From: Cohnella luojiensis
GTDB lineage: Bacteria > Bacillota > Bacilli > Paenibacillales > Paenibacillaceae
Direction of reading: 5' to 3'
DNA: 64,000 nt
Assembly: GCF_004564235.1 (NCBI RefSeq)
Contig: NZ_SOMN01000007.1
Coordinates: 62,001 to 126,000, forward strand
The notes under the pieces are model-generated. The model ran no database searches, was not told the origin of the DNA, and worked only from the letters and a program-made list of their open reading frames with translations. Shown one piece after another: positions 53,111 to 62,155 of the stretch; within the stretch, counting starts at the first letter, position 1; each line of letters starts with the position of its first letter. Made by a program: the position numbers and the translations under genes.

Positions 53111-54034
53111 CTAATCAAGCATATTCATTCCAATCAGGCTCACAATCATGCCAAGAAGCAAAGCGCAAGCCAGAAATACGACCGACATGAGCAAATAATA
53201 TAAAATTTTCACCCGGCCGAAGAGCCATGAAATCGCCACTAAACCTCCTCCAACGACAAAACCCGATAAATATTTGAATAACGGAGCAGCCGAATAGGAA
53301 GATAGGTAAGATAAGCAAATATAAAAGAGAACGACGAATGATTCCAGTACGATTAAAACGATCAGTGCTTTTCTGTGTAGATTATTACCTTGCGTCGATA
53401 CTGGCGCTCTAATCGCCGAAGCAATCTTCGCGTATTCTGCCTGTTTGAACATGGTGACTTGAGCGAATGCGCTCGTGAGCCCCGCAATGACCTGCCATAT
53501 CCCCCCGGCGGAATAGCCGACGAGAACCGCAATGACCTGAATGCCGGCGACCGAGAACGCGGAAGTCCAAAATCGGTTATCGCTTTTGAGCCTGCGCCAC
53601 GAATTTGCTATCGCTTGGATAGGGTCAGCTCTCGTCCCTCTCGATTCGGAGGGGATTAACGCCGCTATTGCCCATAGAGTAGCCAAGACGGATAGCCAGA
53701 TTGATACGGCTATGCAAAATAGCAGTGCATTTTGGGGAGCCGGATTCAAAATAAGGTAGGAGAATCTATAAACCAAATAGCCTGCCAGAAGACCGCAACC
53801 TCCTATGAGGATATAGGCGGTATACGCGCTTGCGCATTCCAGCCGATTCAGCTTACCGAGAAGCTTATGGCGCGTAATCCAAGCCATGCCAACGATGACC
53901 CAGCTACACAACCCTACCGCCCAGAATGCCATAGACGAACTCCAGATTACCGATACGAGTATGGCAACGAGCAGCCACACCGCTACCGTTTTTCCACTAT
54001 TAAAAGCTGCTTGTTCTTTCACTGCCCCGCTCAA
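53111..54034 (-). CDS. Hypothetical multi-helix membrane protein
   Basis: 307 residues with about eight predicted membrane helices and a polar cytoplasmic loop near residues 125-160. No recognised motif. The TTG at 54034 is one possible start; a GTG four codons later is another, and neither has a clear ribosome binding site. It lies 29 bases upstream of the YigZ gene on the same strand. Confidence 0.6.
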   Translation of the reverse strand: MSGAVKEQAAFNSGKTVAVWLLVAILVSVIWSSSMAFWAVGLCSWVIVGMAWITRHKLLGKLNRLECASAYTAYILIGGCGLLAGYLVYRFSYLILNPAPQNALLFCIAVSIWLSVLATLWAIAALIPSESRGTRADPIQAIANSWRRLKSDNRFWTSAFSVAGIQVIAVLVGYSAGGIWQVIAGLTSAFAQVTMFKQAEYAKIASAIRAPVSTQGNNLHRKALIVLIVLESFVVLFYICLSYLSSYSAAPLFKYLSGFVVGGGLVAISWLFGRVKILYYLLMSVVFLACALLLGMIVSLIGMNMLD

Positions 54035-54140
54035 CTCTCTCGCATCGAAAATGATAAGTACCGCAAAGCTAAAACAATTATACGGCTTTAATCGACTTTA
54101 TGATAACACAAAGTACGAATTTCCGGCGCGGATCAATCGG

Positions 54141-54186
54141 GTGCAAGTAAATGGCAAACATGCTATAATTATGAGTGCGTTTACTT
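54141..54186 (+). promoter_or_regulatory. Promoter and candidate autoregulatory operator of the XRE gene
   Basis: GTGCAA (54141-54146), 17 bases and TATAAT (54164-54169) with TG in extended position. AAGTAAA (54145-54151) and TTTACTT (54180-54186) form an inverted repeat centred exactly on the -10, a good position for repression by a dimer. Confidence 0.5.
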
Positions 54187-54226
54187 ACGGCAAGAAAGCA
54201 TTTTATGGGTTAGGGAGGTGTTGAAG

Positions 54227-54598
54227 ATGTTCTCCAAACGACTGAAGCAACTGCGGAAAAACCGAAAATTGACCATGCAGGAAGTGGCCGATTACGTTGG
54301 CGTCGCAAAAAGCACGTATGCGGGATATGAATCCGGATACCGGCAACCAACGATAGAATCCATCCAAACGATATCCAAAAAGCTGCGCACGTCGGCGGAT
54401 TATCTTCTAGGGCTAACCGATTATTCGGAGCCGCCAACCGAACTGAACCATAATGCGAAAGAATATCTAAACTACGAACAGCTTCATTGGGACGGAGTTC
54501 CTTTGGAAAAGGACGATCTGGATTTGATTCGCAATTTGCTTGAACGAGTCCTGCGCGACCGCGCCCTGCCGGAGAAATCCGACTTACCCTCCCATTAA
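54227..54598 (+). CDS. XRE-family transcriptional regulator (small, SinR/ImmR-like)
   Basis: 123 residues from the ATG at 54227 (GGGAGGTG upstream). The N-terminal helix-turn-helix occupies about residues 5-60 (LTMQEVADYVGVAKSTYAGYESG, RQPTIESIQTISKKL, then SADYLLGLTD). The C-terminal 55 residues are helical and may mediate dimer formation. The target is unknown; its own promoter carries an inverted repeat. The 3' end overlaps the convergent downstream gene by 15 bases. Confidence 0.88.
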   Translation: MFSKRLKQLRKNRKLTMQEVADYVGVAKSTYAGYESGYRQPTIESIQTISKKLRTSADYLLGLTDYSEPPTELNHNAKEYLNYEQLHWDGVPLEKDDLDLIRNLLERVLRDRALPEKSDLPSH

Positions 54599-55429
54599 TT
54601 GCTGCAGCTTCGCTTTAGACTCTCCTTGAAGCTTCACCTTCATTGCGCTGAAAGTTTCTTTCCATCCCTCGATGACATTCGGAGATACGGAATCATTATC
54701 CGCTTTGTTGGTCACCGCTTGGAAATCGCCATCGCATTTCGATTCGGCAGCCTCCATCTCCTTCGTCCATTTATCGTTCCATTCTTTAACGGCGTAAGGA
54801 TCAGAACGATCCAACTGTCGGATACCCGATTCCGCCCCGCTTAAGGCCTCATTCATATCCTTCGTGCACATCGCTTGAACCTGCGTGATTTCTTGTTCGT
54901 ATTTTTGCGTTTTGCTTATCGGCGGATCCGTTGGCGTTGCGCTTGGCGATTCGGATTCCGATGGGCTCGGCGAGTCAGGTTTCGATAGGGTTGGCGATTC
55001 GGGCACACTATCGTTTGGCGATTCGTGTCCCGCATTCCCTTCAGATTCAGGTTCCGGAGTACCTTGCGGTTCCGCAGTTCCTTGCGACCCCGTCTTCGTA
55101 TCGTTTTCTTTTCCCGGTTCCGTGACCGGTTTATTATCGGATTGTTCAACGGGAGCGTCCGTCCCGACCGCCGATGAAGGCTGTTCCTCCACCCCTGAGC
55201 TTAAATCTTCGGAGTCCGTCGTTTGCAATCCGCCTTCCTCCCGCAATGTCCGATCAACCTGATCTTCTCCGCCGGCATGTACGATTAGCGCTCGTTCCGA
55301 TGACTCCTCCCAGTACAATCCGCCCCATACGAGCAGAAGAACGACAACTAAGGAGGCTAAAGCAACGATTGCGGTATCCGGTTTACGGAACCCGCGATGC
55401 CTTATCTTGCGTCTGCGTCTTTGTCCCAT
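54584..55429 (-). CDS. Membrane-anchored protein with disordered Pro/Ser/Glu stem
   Basis: 281 residues from the ATG at 55429; a GTG at 55441 is also possible. A basic N-terminus (MGQRRRRKIRHRGFRK) and one membrane helix (about 20-40) put the rest outside. Residues about 60-170 are low-complexity (many SP, PE and ES pairs). The C-terminal 105 residues are helical with two cysteines (AMCTKDMNEAL and ESKCDGDFQAV) that could form a disulfide. Not recognised. It is encoded 30-odd bases after another anchored protein and has the same topology. Confidence 0.7.
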   Translation of the reverse strand: MGQRRRRKIRHRGFRKPDTAIVALASLVVVLLLVWGGLYWEESSERALIVHAGGEDQVDRTLREEGGLQTTDSEDLSSGVEEQPSSAVGTDAPVEQSDNKPVTEPGKENDTKTGSQGTAEPQGTPEPESEGNAGHESPNDSVPESPTLSKPDSPSPSESESPSATPTDPPISKTQKYEQEITQVQAMCTKDMNEALSGAESGIRQLDRSDPYAVKEWNDKWTKEMEAAESKCDGDFQAVTNKADNDSVSPNVIEGWKETFSAMKVKLQGESKAKLQQLMGG

Positions 55430-55464
55430 CGTGATTGGCACCGCCTTCCTATTAATGTTATCCC

Positions 55465-56055
55465 TTACGGGTTTTCTTGTTTGGCTTCATCATAGGTCTT
55501 TCCTCTGCTGATTCCGTATTTCTTCGCCAGCGCGGACAACTTGTTATACTCCTCGGGCGATAACTTGGAAAGCATCATTCGTTTGGCTTCCCGCTTCTCT
55601 TCCACCGTCAGGCCGCCTTGGGCGATAGACCGCATTTTTTTCAAATCCGTTAGGCTTAAATTTTTCAATACGACGGAAACAACCGTCGCTTTATCCGATA
55701 CGGTCAAGCTCTCGCGCACGTTGTTCACCTTCTCGCCGGTCACATCGCCAGTCCGCTTGCCGATCGGCTGTCCAGTCGGCTCCTCGGTCGGCTTCTCCGC
55801 GCCGGTTACGTCTTTCTCGGGATTCGCTGCGGCGGATTCCGCCGATGACGGTGTCGATGGTTGGCCTTCGTTTACGACAGGTGTCCGAGGCTCCTCCTTG
55901 ACGGCTGCTTCGGGAATATCCGTTTCCATCCCCTCCGCGAAAGATTCCATTACCCCGTTTACCGCGTAATCGGCCGAAATAACTCCGCAAATACCTATCG
56001 CCAATGCAATGCATACGCACCACATGATTATTCTTTTTAATCGTCTATCTCTCAT
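55465..56055 (-). CDS. Membrane-anchored protein with disordered stem and helical end
   Basis: 196 residues from the ATG at 56055 (GGAGGAG six bases upstream). One N-terminal helix (about 9-30) is followed by an extracytoplasmic disordered region (about 45-110; Glu, Pro, Thr, Gly) and a helical C-terminal domain with LKNLSLTDLKKMRSIAQGG and LSPEEYNKLSALAKKYG, resembling short repeats in spore or envelope proteins. Not recognised. It follows the terminator of the polysaccharide operon and probably forms a two-gene unit with the next gene. Confidence 0.7.
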   Translation of the reverse strand: MRDRRLKRIIMWCVCIALAIGICGVISADYAVNGVMESFAEGMETDIPEAAVKEEPRTPVVNEGQPSTPSSAESAAANPEKDVTGAEKPTEEPTGQPIGKRTGDVTGEKVNNVRESLTVSDKATVVSVVLKNLSLTDLKKMRSIAQGGLTVEEKREAKRMMLSKLSPEEYNKLSALAKKYGISRGKTYDEAKQENP

Positions 56056-56086
56056 GGTCAACTCCTCCTTCTATATAAGAAATAGA

Positions 56087-56120
56087 CCAGCCTTCTTTCC
56101 CCGGGGGGAAAGAAGGCTGG
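56087..56120 (-). terminator. Terminator of the exopolysaccharide operon
   Basis: CCAGCCTTCTTTCC (56087-56100) pairs perfectly with GGAAAGAAGGCTGG (56107-56120); the minus side continues TCTATTTCTTAT. It lies eight bases after the stop of the triple-repeat protein. Confidence 0.82.
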
Positions 56121-56127
56121 CGGGAGC

Positions 56128-59100
56128 TTAGAAACCTAATAGATCCTCAATAATGAGGCTTATTGTTCGTCTGACTTGATTTTGCACGTCCTTGATCGCT
56201 TTTTCCTTTTCCGATTTCTTGGCAACGGTTTCGTTGATCTCTTTGACTGCGTCTTTACCGGCGAGAGCGACGTCCGCGATCAACCGTACCTTTTGCAGAT
56301 CGTTCGTGGCGGAGTCGAGCTTCGCTTCGATGTCGTCAAGCTTCTCTTTTAGCTCGTTGACGATTTCCTTAATGTCGCCGGCTTCGTCTCCGTTAATGAG
56401 CGTTACCTCTTGCCGGAAGACGACTTTCCCGGAAAGTCCAGTCCTGTTCGATAAAACGGCTTGAATGACCGCCGTACCTTTTGCGGCTTTTTTCGAAATC
56501 GAGACTTTTCCGTTAGGCTCTACTTTGACATCCTTGCTTCCGGAAACTTTCGACCATTTCAGGATGGAAGAAGGAAGCTCGACGCCCAAGACCGTCAATT
56601 CGTATTCATGCTTGCGTCCGTCATCGGTAATCTTAACCTTCGGAACCGCTTCGGAGCGGATAAACGCAACGGTCAGCGCCTTCATGGCGTTCTCGTCTTC
56701 TCTTAATTCGGCTTGGAAGTTCTTGACCGTTGCACGCAAATCGGACGATCTAACGCCGAATTGCTGCAGCGCGGCGCTTAAGGCGTAGTCCTCCTTATTG
56801 GATAAGACCTTAGCCATCGCTTCGTTCCAAACGTCTGTCGTTTCCTCTTTGTCACCTATTAGATCGGCTAGTTCTTTCGGCTCCATATTAGCCACGAGAC
56901 TTATGGCCGTTCCTTCAACGCCTTTACGATCCTCCCCGTCACCGAACAGGAAGAGGAGATAATCGTCCATCGTCAAGCTTTTCGCTCCGCTTACTTCGGC
57001 GATCGTCTTCAACGTCTCCAAGAATTCCGGATTGGTCCGTATCTCTTCCAACTCGGTAGCTGTCGGATCGTACTGGAAAGAACCAACGGCTTTGACGATC
57101 TCGAATAAGCCTGCTTTCAATTTAGCTTGATCGACGGATGCAGGCAGATCGGACTCTATCGCTTTCCATACCGGATCAATCAGAGATTGGTTTCTCGAAA
57201 CATCAAGTCCCGCGATTTCATCCCTCAGCTTCCGCACGGCTTCCGCATCCGCGGGGTCGCCGGCAAGCAACGCGTCACGCAGTTTTTTCATCCGTTCCAG
57301 GAACGGCCCGGCAGGGAAAATATCGCCTTCCGCCGCCTTCAGCGTAATTTCTTGCTCGAAAATGACTTTGGCCGGACCGCCGGCAGGGTTTACCAGCTTC
57401 GCCTGAATCACGGCAGAGGCGCTCTCGACGCCTCTCGGAATCGTAACGGTACCGTTAGGCAACACTTTCACGTCCGGACTGCCCGACGCTTTGACCCACT
57501 GAATCGCCGCGGCCGGAACATCGACGCCGAACGTTTTAAGGCTGTATTCGTGTTGAAGTCCGTCCTCGCTTATGATGGCCGAAGCCACTGTTTCGGAACG
57601 GATCAAGGCAATGGTCATCGCGTAAGTCGCAGGCAAATCTTTCTGCAGCTTAAGCTGTATTCCGAGTACCGTCGCACCCACATCCTGCGCAGTAATGCCC
57701 AGCTTGGAGATGGCAGAGCTGATCTTGTAAGAATCCGTGTCGCCGAGCAGCCGCTCCATCGCTTGAAGCGACAACGCGGCAATCGCCTGCGGGTTTCCTA
57801 GCAATTCCAGCAACTCCGCCGAAGACAGGCTCGCGATCCGCTCGCGAATGATTCCATCGGCGCCTTTGCGGGATTCGCCGTCTCCGAACAGGAATACGAG
57901 AATATCATCCATGACCAGATTCGGTACTCCGCCGGCGGCTCCTATCGTCTTCAGCGTCGCCCGGTATTCGGGATTGGTTCGTATCGCTTCCAAATCCGAT
58001 GCCTGCGGATCGTATTGGAACGAGCCCACGGCCTTAAAGATTTCGAACAAGCTCAACTTCAGCTTCGCCTGATCCGCGGATTCCGGCAGTTGAGAGGCGA
58101 TTTTGTTCCAAATAGGATTAAGTAATACTTGGTTTGCCGCAGCGTCCAGCCCTGCTATTTCATCCCGCAGGTCTCGTACGTCCTGCACGTCGGCGGGATC
58201 CCCTGCCAGGAGCGCGGCATGAATTTTATTCATCCGTTCCAGGAACTGAGCGGCCGGGAACTCGGTTTCTTCCCCGTCATCTGCCTTCAGCGTCACTTCC
58301 TGCTCGAAAATGACTTTAGCCGAGCCTCCGTATGGGTTGACAAGCTTCGCTTGAATGACCGCCGAAGCGATTTCGACTTCCTCCGGAATCGTAACGGCCC
58401 CGTTCGGCGCCACGGTTACGTCGGCGCTTCCGGATACTTTTGCCCATTGCAGCGCTATGGACGGCACTCCCACTCCGAACACAGATAGAGCGTACTCGTG
58501 CTTGCGGCCGTCTTCGCTTACTTTAACGCTCGGTTTAGCTGCCGAGCGAATATAAGCGACCGTCATCGCGTTGATGGCAGGAACGTCCTGCTGCAGCTTC
58601 TGCTGGAGTCCCAGCACCGTCGATCGCACATCCTGCGGCGTAACGCCCAGGTTAGCGAGAATCGAGCTGAACTTGTAGGAACCCGTTTCGCCAAGAAGCT
58701 TCTCCGTCGCTTCAAGCAATACTGTCGTAATCCCCTGCTTGTCCCCAAGAAGCTGGAATAGCTCTATTGCGGACTTACTGGATAGAAGCCCCGCGATCGT
58801 GCCCTCGACGCCCGCCCTGCCGGCCCCGTCGCCGAACAGAAACACAAGGAAATCATCCATCCTGATGCTTTCGTCGCCGCCGGCGGCCGCGATCGTCTTC
58901 AGAGTCGCGCGGAATTCCGGATTGGTACGAATCGCTTCCAAATCCGATGCCTGCGGGTCGTACCGGAACGAACCGACCGCCTTAACGAGGCGGAACAGGT
59001 TGGTCTTTAGCTCCGCCTGGTCGACGGAAGGCGGGAGATTGTCGCTAATCTTGTTCCATACCGGATCGATAAGATGCTGGTCAGCGGTATCGTCAAGTCC

Positions 59101-59352
59101 GACGATTTCATCGCGCAGATCCCTTACGTCTTGCATATCCGCAGGATCTCCAGCCGCAAGCGCGGCATACAGTTCATTCAACCTTCCAAGAAAGACGCTT
59201 GACGGCAGACCCGATTCCGCGGCGTTCGCCACGTAGGAGAGTCCGAGTTTCTCCGCCCATCCTTTTGGGCTGAGCGGTAATCCTCCGAATGAAGCTGTAA
59301 GCATGGAAACCGCTAGCGCGGATACGAGTGCCTTCTTTTTAAACGTTGTCAT
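56128..59352 (-). CDS. Secreted protein with three tandem repeats of about 315 residues
   Basis: 1074 residues from the ATG at 59352 (AGAGG eight bases upstream). A signal peptide (KKKALVSALAVSMLTASFGG, likely cut after ANA near residue 45) directs export. Three repeats begin at about residues 54, 370 and 684 with FL-x-R-(L/M)-(N/K), followed by LLAGDPAD. Each has a helical half (DLRDEI-GLD, FxYDPQASDLEAIRTNPE, MDD-LVFLFGDG) and a beta-rich, Ig-like end (SGS-DV-V-PNG-VTIP, then QAKLVNPxGG-AKVIFEQE). A charged coiled-coil-like tail fills the last 75 residues. No cell-wall anchor or SLH domain is seen. It follows ugd by 25 bases as the last gene of the polysaccharide operon. Function unknown. 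Confidence 0.85.
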   Translation of the reverse strand: MTTFKKKALVSALAVSMLTASFGGLPLSPKGWAEKLGLSYVANAAESGLPSSVFLGRLNELYAALAAGDPADMQDVRDLRDEIVGLDDTADQHLIDPVWNKISDNLPPSVDQAELKTNLFRLVKAVGSFRYDPQASDLEAIRTNPEFRATLKTIAAAGGDESIRMDDFLVFLFGDGAGRAGVEGTIAGLLSSKSAIELFQLLGDKQGITTVLLEATEKLLGETGSYKFSSILANLGVTPQDVRSTVLGLQQKLQQDVPAINAMTVAYIRSAAKPSVKVSEDGRKHEYALSVFGVGVPSIALQWAKVSGSADVTVAPNGAVTIPEEVEIASAVIQAKLVNPYGGSAKVIFEQEVTLKADDGEETEFPAAQFLERMNKIHAALLAGDPADVQDVRDLRDEIAGLDAAANQVLLNPIWNKIASQLPESADQAKLKLSLFEIFKAVGSFQYDPQASDLEAIRTNPEYRATLKTIGAAGGVPNLVMDDILVFLFGDGESRKGADGIIRERIASLSSAELLELLGNPQAIAALSLQAMERLLGDTDSYKISSAISKLGITAQDVGATVLGIQLKLQKDLPATYAMTIALIRSETVASAIISEDGLQHEYSLKTFGVDVPAAAIQWVKASGSPDVKVLPNGTVTIPRGVESASAVIQAKLVNPAGGPAKVIFEQEITLKAAEGDIFPAGPFLERMKKLRDALLAGDPADAEAVRKLRDEIAGLDVSRNQSLIDPVWKAIESDLPASVDQAKLKAGLFEIVKAVGSFQYDPTATELEEIRTNPEFLETLKTIAEVSGAKSLTMDDYLLFLFGDGEDRKGVEGTAISLVANMEPKELADLIGDKEETTDVWNEAMAKVLSNKEDYALSAALQQFGVRSSDLRATVKNFQAELREDENAMKALTVAFIRSEAVPKVKITDDGRKHEYELTVLGVELPSSILKWSKVSGSKDVKVEPNGKVSISKKAAKGTAVIQAVLSNRTGLSGKVVFRQEVTLINGDEAGDIKEIVNELKEKLDDIEAKLDSATNDLQKVRLIADVALAGKDAVKEINETVAKKSEKEKAIKDVQNQVRRTISLIIEDLLGF

Positions 59353-59377
59353 TCGATTCACCTCTGGTCATAGTTTC

Positions 59378-60718
59378 TTAGAATTGAAGTACGGGCATTT
59401 TCTGTTTCACGCCTTGATTCATGCTAGGACGGCCGACGGAGTAATAAACGAATTCGGTGCCAAGTAAATTTTCCTCGTTGAACACGTTACGTCCGTCGAT
59501 TAGGATCGGGCGTTTCAACACCGTTTGCAGCCTGCCGAGGTCAATCTTGGAAAACTCGTCCCATTCCGTCAGCAAGCATAACGCATCCGCATCCTGCGCC
59601 GTATCCAACGGGTTCTCGCACCACGTGACGCGAGCTTTCCCGAATAAGGCTTGAAAGTTACTCATGGCGACGGGATCATAGGCTCTTACTTTCACCCCGT
59701 TATCCACGAGATGCTGAATGATTTCAATGGCCGGTGAATCCCGCACGTCATCGGTATTCGGCTTGAATGCCAAGCCCCATATCGCAACTGTTTTCCCCCG
59801 CAGCTCGCCTTCGAATATCGTCTCCAGCTTCCGGATGACGTTGAAGCGCTGATCCTGATTCACTTCCACGACGGAACGCAGAAGCTTAAATTCGTAATCC
59901 ACATGGCCCGCAATTTGAATAAGCGCTCGCGTATCCTTCGGAAAGCAGGAGCCTCCATAACCGATCCCGGCATTCAGGAAAGACGGCCCTATCCTTCTGT
60001 CGTATCCCATTCCTTCCGCTACCTGCGTCACATCCGCTCCGACCTTCTCGCAGATGTTGGCAATCTCGTTAATAAACGAAATCTTCGTTGCCAGAAACGC
60101 ATTCGACGCGTACTTAATCATCTCTGCGCTGCGGATATCGGTCACTACGATCTGATGCGTCAAAGGCTTGTGCAACAAGGTCATCGTGTCCGCCGCGCTT
60201 TGGCTGTCTGCTCCGATGACGATGCGGTCGGGATGCAGCGTATCTTGAATCGCCGAGCCCTCACGCAGAAACTCCGGCAGCGAAATGCTGTCGAAGCGAT
60301 AGTTCGTACGAGCTCGCATCAAGGTGGCCAGTCTTTCGTTCGTACCGACCGGCACGGTGCTTTTCACGGCTACGATTTTGTAGCCGTTCATCGCATCCGC
60401 GATTTCAATCGCCGCTTGATCGATATAGGCTAGATTCGCTTCGCCGCTTGGCAGCGGGGGCGTCCCGACCGCTAGAATAATAATGTCCGATTGGCGCACC
60501 GCGCCGGACAAATCGGTCGTGAACGACAGCTTTCCGGCCAACCGGTTAGCCGTCGCCATCTCCTTTAGTCCCGGCTCGTAAATCGGAATGCCGCCGGCAT
60601 TCAAAGTGTCGATCTTACCCGAATCCTTGTCCACGCAGATGACCCGGTTGCCCAGCTCGGCGAAGCAGACGCCCGATACAAGTCCGACGTAACCGGTACC
60701 GATAACCGTAATATTCAT
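59378..60718 (-). CDS. ugd: UDP-glucose 6-dehydrogenase
   Basis: 446 residues from the ATG at 60718 (GAGGAGGG upstream). It oxidises UDP-glucose to UDP-glucuronate with two NAD, supplying acidic sugar for polysaccharide. The N-terminal NAD motif is VIGTGYVGLVSGVCFAELG, the catalytic Cys is in GYGGSCFPKDT, and the C-terminal domain has WGLAFKPNTDDVRDSPA. It lies 26 bases after manC. A GDP-mannose/UDP-sugar family member with another substrate is less likely. Confidence 0.93.
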   Translation of the reverse strand: MNITVIGTGYVGLVSGVCFAELGNRVICVDKDSGKIDTLNAGGIPIYEPGLKEMATANRLAGKLSFTTDLSGAVRQSDIIILAVGTPPLPSGEANLAYIDQAAIEIADAMNGYKIVAVKSTVPVGTNERLATLMRARTNYRFDSISLPEFLREGSAIQDTLHPDRIVIGADSQSAADTMTLLHKPLTHQIVVTDIRSAEMIKYASNAFLATKISFINEIANICEKVGADVTQVAEGMGYDRRIGPSFLNAGIGYGGSCFPKDTRALIQIAGHVDYEFKLLRSVVEVNQDQRFNVIRKLETIFEGELRGKTVAIWGLAFKPNTDDVRDSPAIEIIQHLVDNGVKVRAYDPVAMSNFQALFGKARVTWCENPLDTAQDADALCLLTEWDEFSKIDLGRLQTVLKRPILIDGRNVFNEENLLGTEFVYYSVGRPSMNQGVKQKMPVLQF

Positions 60719-60744
60719 TCTCGACCCTCCTCTATCCATTTCGT

Positions 60745-62115
60745 TTATACGGCGCAGATTTCCATAATCTCGTTCCAATCGAAAGCGAGACGGACGATAT
60801 CCTCTTCAATCAGCTCCGTACCTGTCTGCACCTCGATAATGTCCATTTCCGTCTCCGCCCGCAGGCTGTGCCTGCTTTCTTTGGAAATCACCCATACATC
60901 GCCGGACCTTACGGAGAAGCTTCTGCCGTTCAGGACCATTACCCCGTGACCGGAAACGATCGTCCATACTTCGTCCCTAAGCTGATGGTACTGGTAGCTT
61001 AAATTATGGCCAGGCGCGACGCAGATTCTTTTCGTCAGTACTTCCTTTCCATCCGGATACTTCAAATAATCGAGCACCCGGTAACGTCCCCAGCGCCGTT
61101 CCTCGTACATCGGACGCTGGTCCGAATGCTTCATGACCTCTTTGATCATCGGGCTTGACGATTTATCAGACACCAGGATGCCGTCCGGGCTTGCCGCTAC
61201 GATAACGTTAGGCAGATTCAGCAGCGTGATCGGAATATCAAGCTCGTTGATCACGTGCGTATTGCTCGAGTCGCCGGCAATGATTCCATTGCCGATCACC
61301 GCGGTTTCGATTTCCTCGGTAAGCGTATTCCACGTTCCGAGGTCCTTCCAATCTCCCTCGTAGGGCAAAGCAACGATATGATTCGATCTTTCCACGATTT
61401 CGTAGTCGAAGCTTATCTTGGGAAGCCTGCCGTATTGCTTTGACATCTCGTCATATTGAATCGGAAAATCGTGAGCGATCAGGATATTGATCAGAAAATC
61501 GAGCTTAAACGCAAAAACCCCGCAGTTCCAAAGCGCAGCCTGTTCGATCATGGCAGCCGCTTCTTCTTCGCGGGGTTTTTCTTTGAAGCTATGTACCTTT
61601 ACGAATGGCTTATCCGCCTGGGTAGCGCCATCCGGTACGATATATCCGTATTTCTCCGAGGGAAACGTCGGTTTTACGCCCATGAGCGCCAAGTCGGCGC
61701 CGGATTCGTTTAGAACTTGCTCAAGCTCTTTCGTTTTGCGGAAGAACGATTCGTCAACGAAAGGATCGACCGGCATCACGACGACAGTCTCATTCAGGCT
61801 GACGCCTTGCACCGAATATAAATAGGTTGCCGCCAGCGCGATAGCGGGAAAGGTATCTCTTCTTTCCGGTTCGACGATGACTTCGATTTCGCTTCCAAGC
61901 TGGCTATGAATCATTTCAACCTGCGGCTTGCTGGTCGCGATATAGGCATGCCGCCGTAATCCGGCATTGGTAATTTGCCTCCATACCCGCTGCACCATCG
62001 ACTCCCGCTCACCCTCGGCATTCTTTAGCACCTTCAGAAATTGCTTGGATCGCGACTCGTTCGACAAGGGCCATAAGCGCTTGCCCGAGCCTCCCGAAAG
62101 CAGAACGATTTTCAT
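60745..62115 (-). CDS. manC: Mannose-1-phosphate guanylyltransferase with C-terminal cupin
   Basis: 456 residues from the ATG at 62115 (GGAGGGAAA upstream). The N-terminal pyrophosphorylase domain has LLSGGSGKRLWPLS and MPVDPFVDES, making GDP-mannose. The last 110 residues are a cupin with RWGRYRVLDYLKYPDG, LSYQYHQLRDEVWTIVSGHG and GDVWVISKESRHSL, as in type II mannose-6-phosphate isomerase fusions. It supplies GDP-mannose for the polysaccharide; mannose-6-phosphate may also come from ManA at 34 kb. Confidence 0.92.
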   Translation of the reverse strand: MKIVLLSGGSGKRLWPLSNESRSKQFLKVLKNAEGERESMVQRVWRQITNAGLRRHAYIATSKPQVEMIHSQLGSEIEVIVEPERRDTFPAIALAATYLYSVQGVSLNETVVVMPVDPFVDESFFRKTKELEQVLNESGADLALMGVKPTFPSEKYGYIVPDGATQADKPFVKVHSFKEKPREEEAAAMIEQAALWNCGVFAFKLDFLINILIAHDFPIQYDEMSKQYGRLPKISFDYEIVERSNHIVALPYEGDWKDLGTWNTLTEEIETAVIGNGIIAGDSSNTHVINELDIPITLLNLPNVIVAASPDGILVSDKSSSPMIKEVMKHSDQRPMYEERRWGRYRVLDYLKYPDGKEVLTKRICVAPGHNLSYQYHQLRDEVWTIVSGHGVMVLNGRSFSVRSGDVWVISKESRHSLRAETEMDIIEVQTGTELIEEDIVRLAFDWNEIMEICAV

Positions 62116-62155
62116 GGCGTTTCCCTCCGTTTCTTTATCCGGCGAATACCGGCAA

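Noticed and set aside
57127-57801. 224-residue plus-strand frame
   Set aside because: Antisense shadow of the triple-repeat secreted protein; its own repeats follow from the sense strand.
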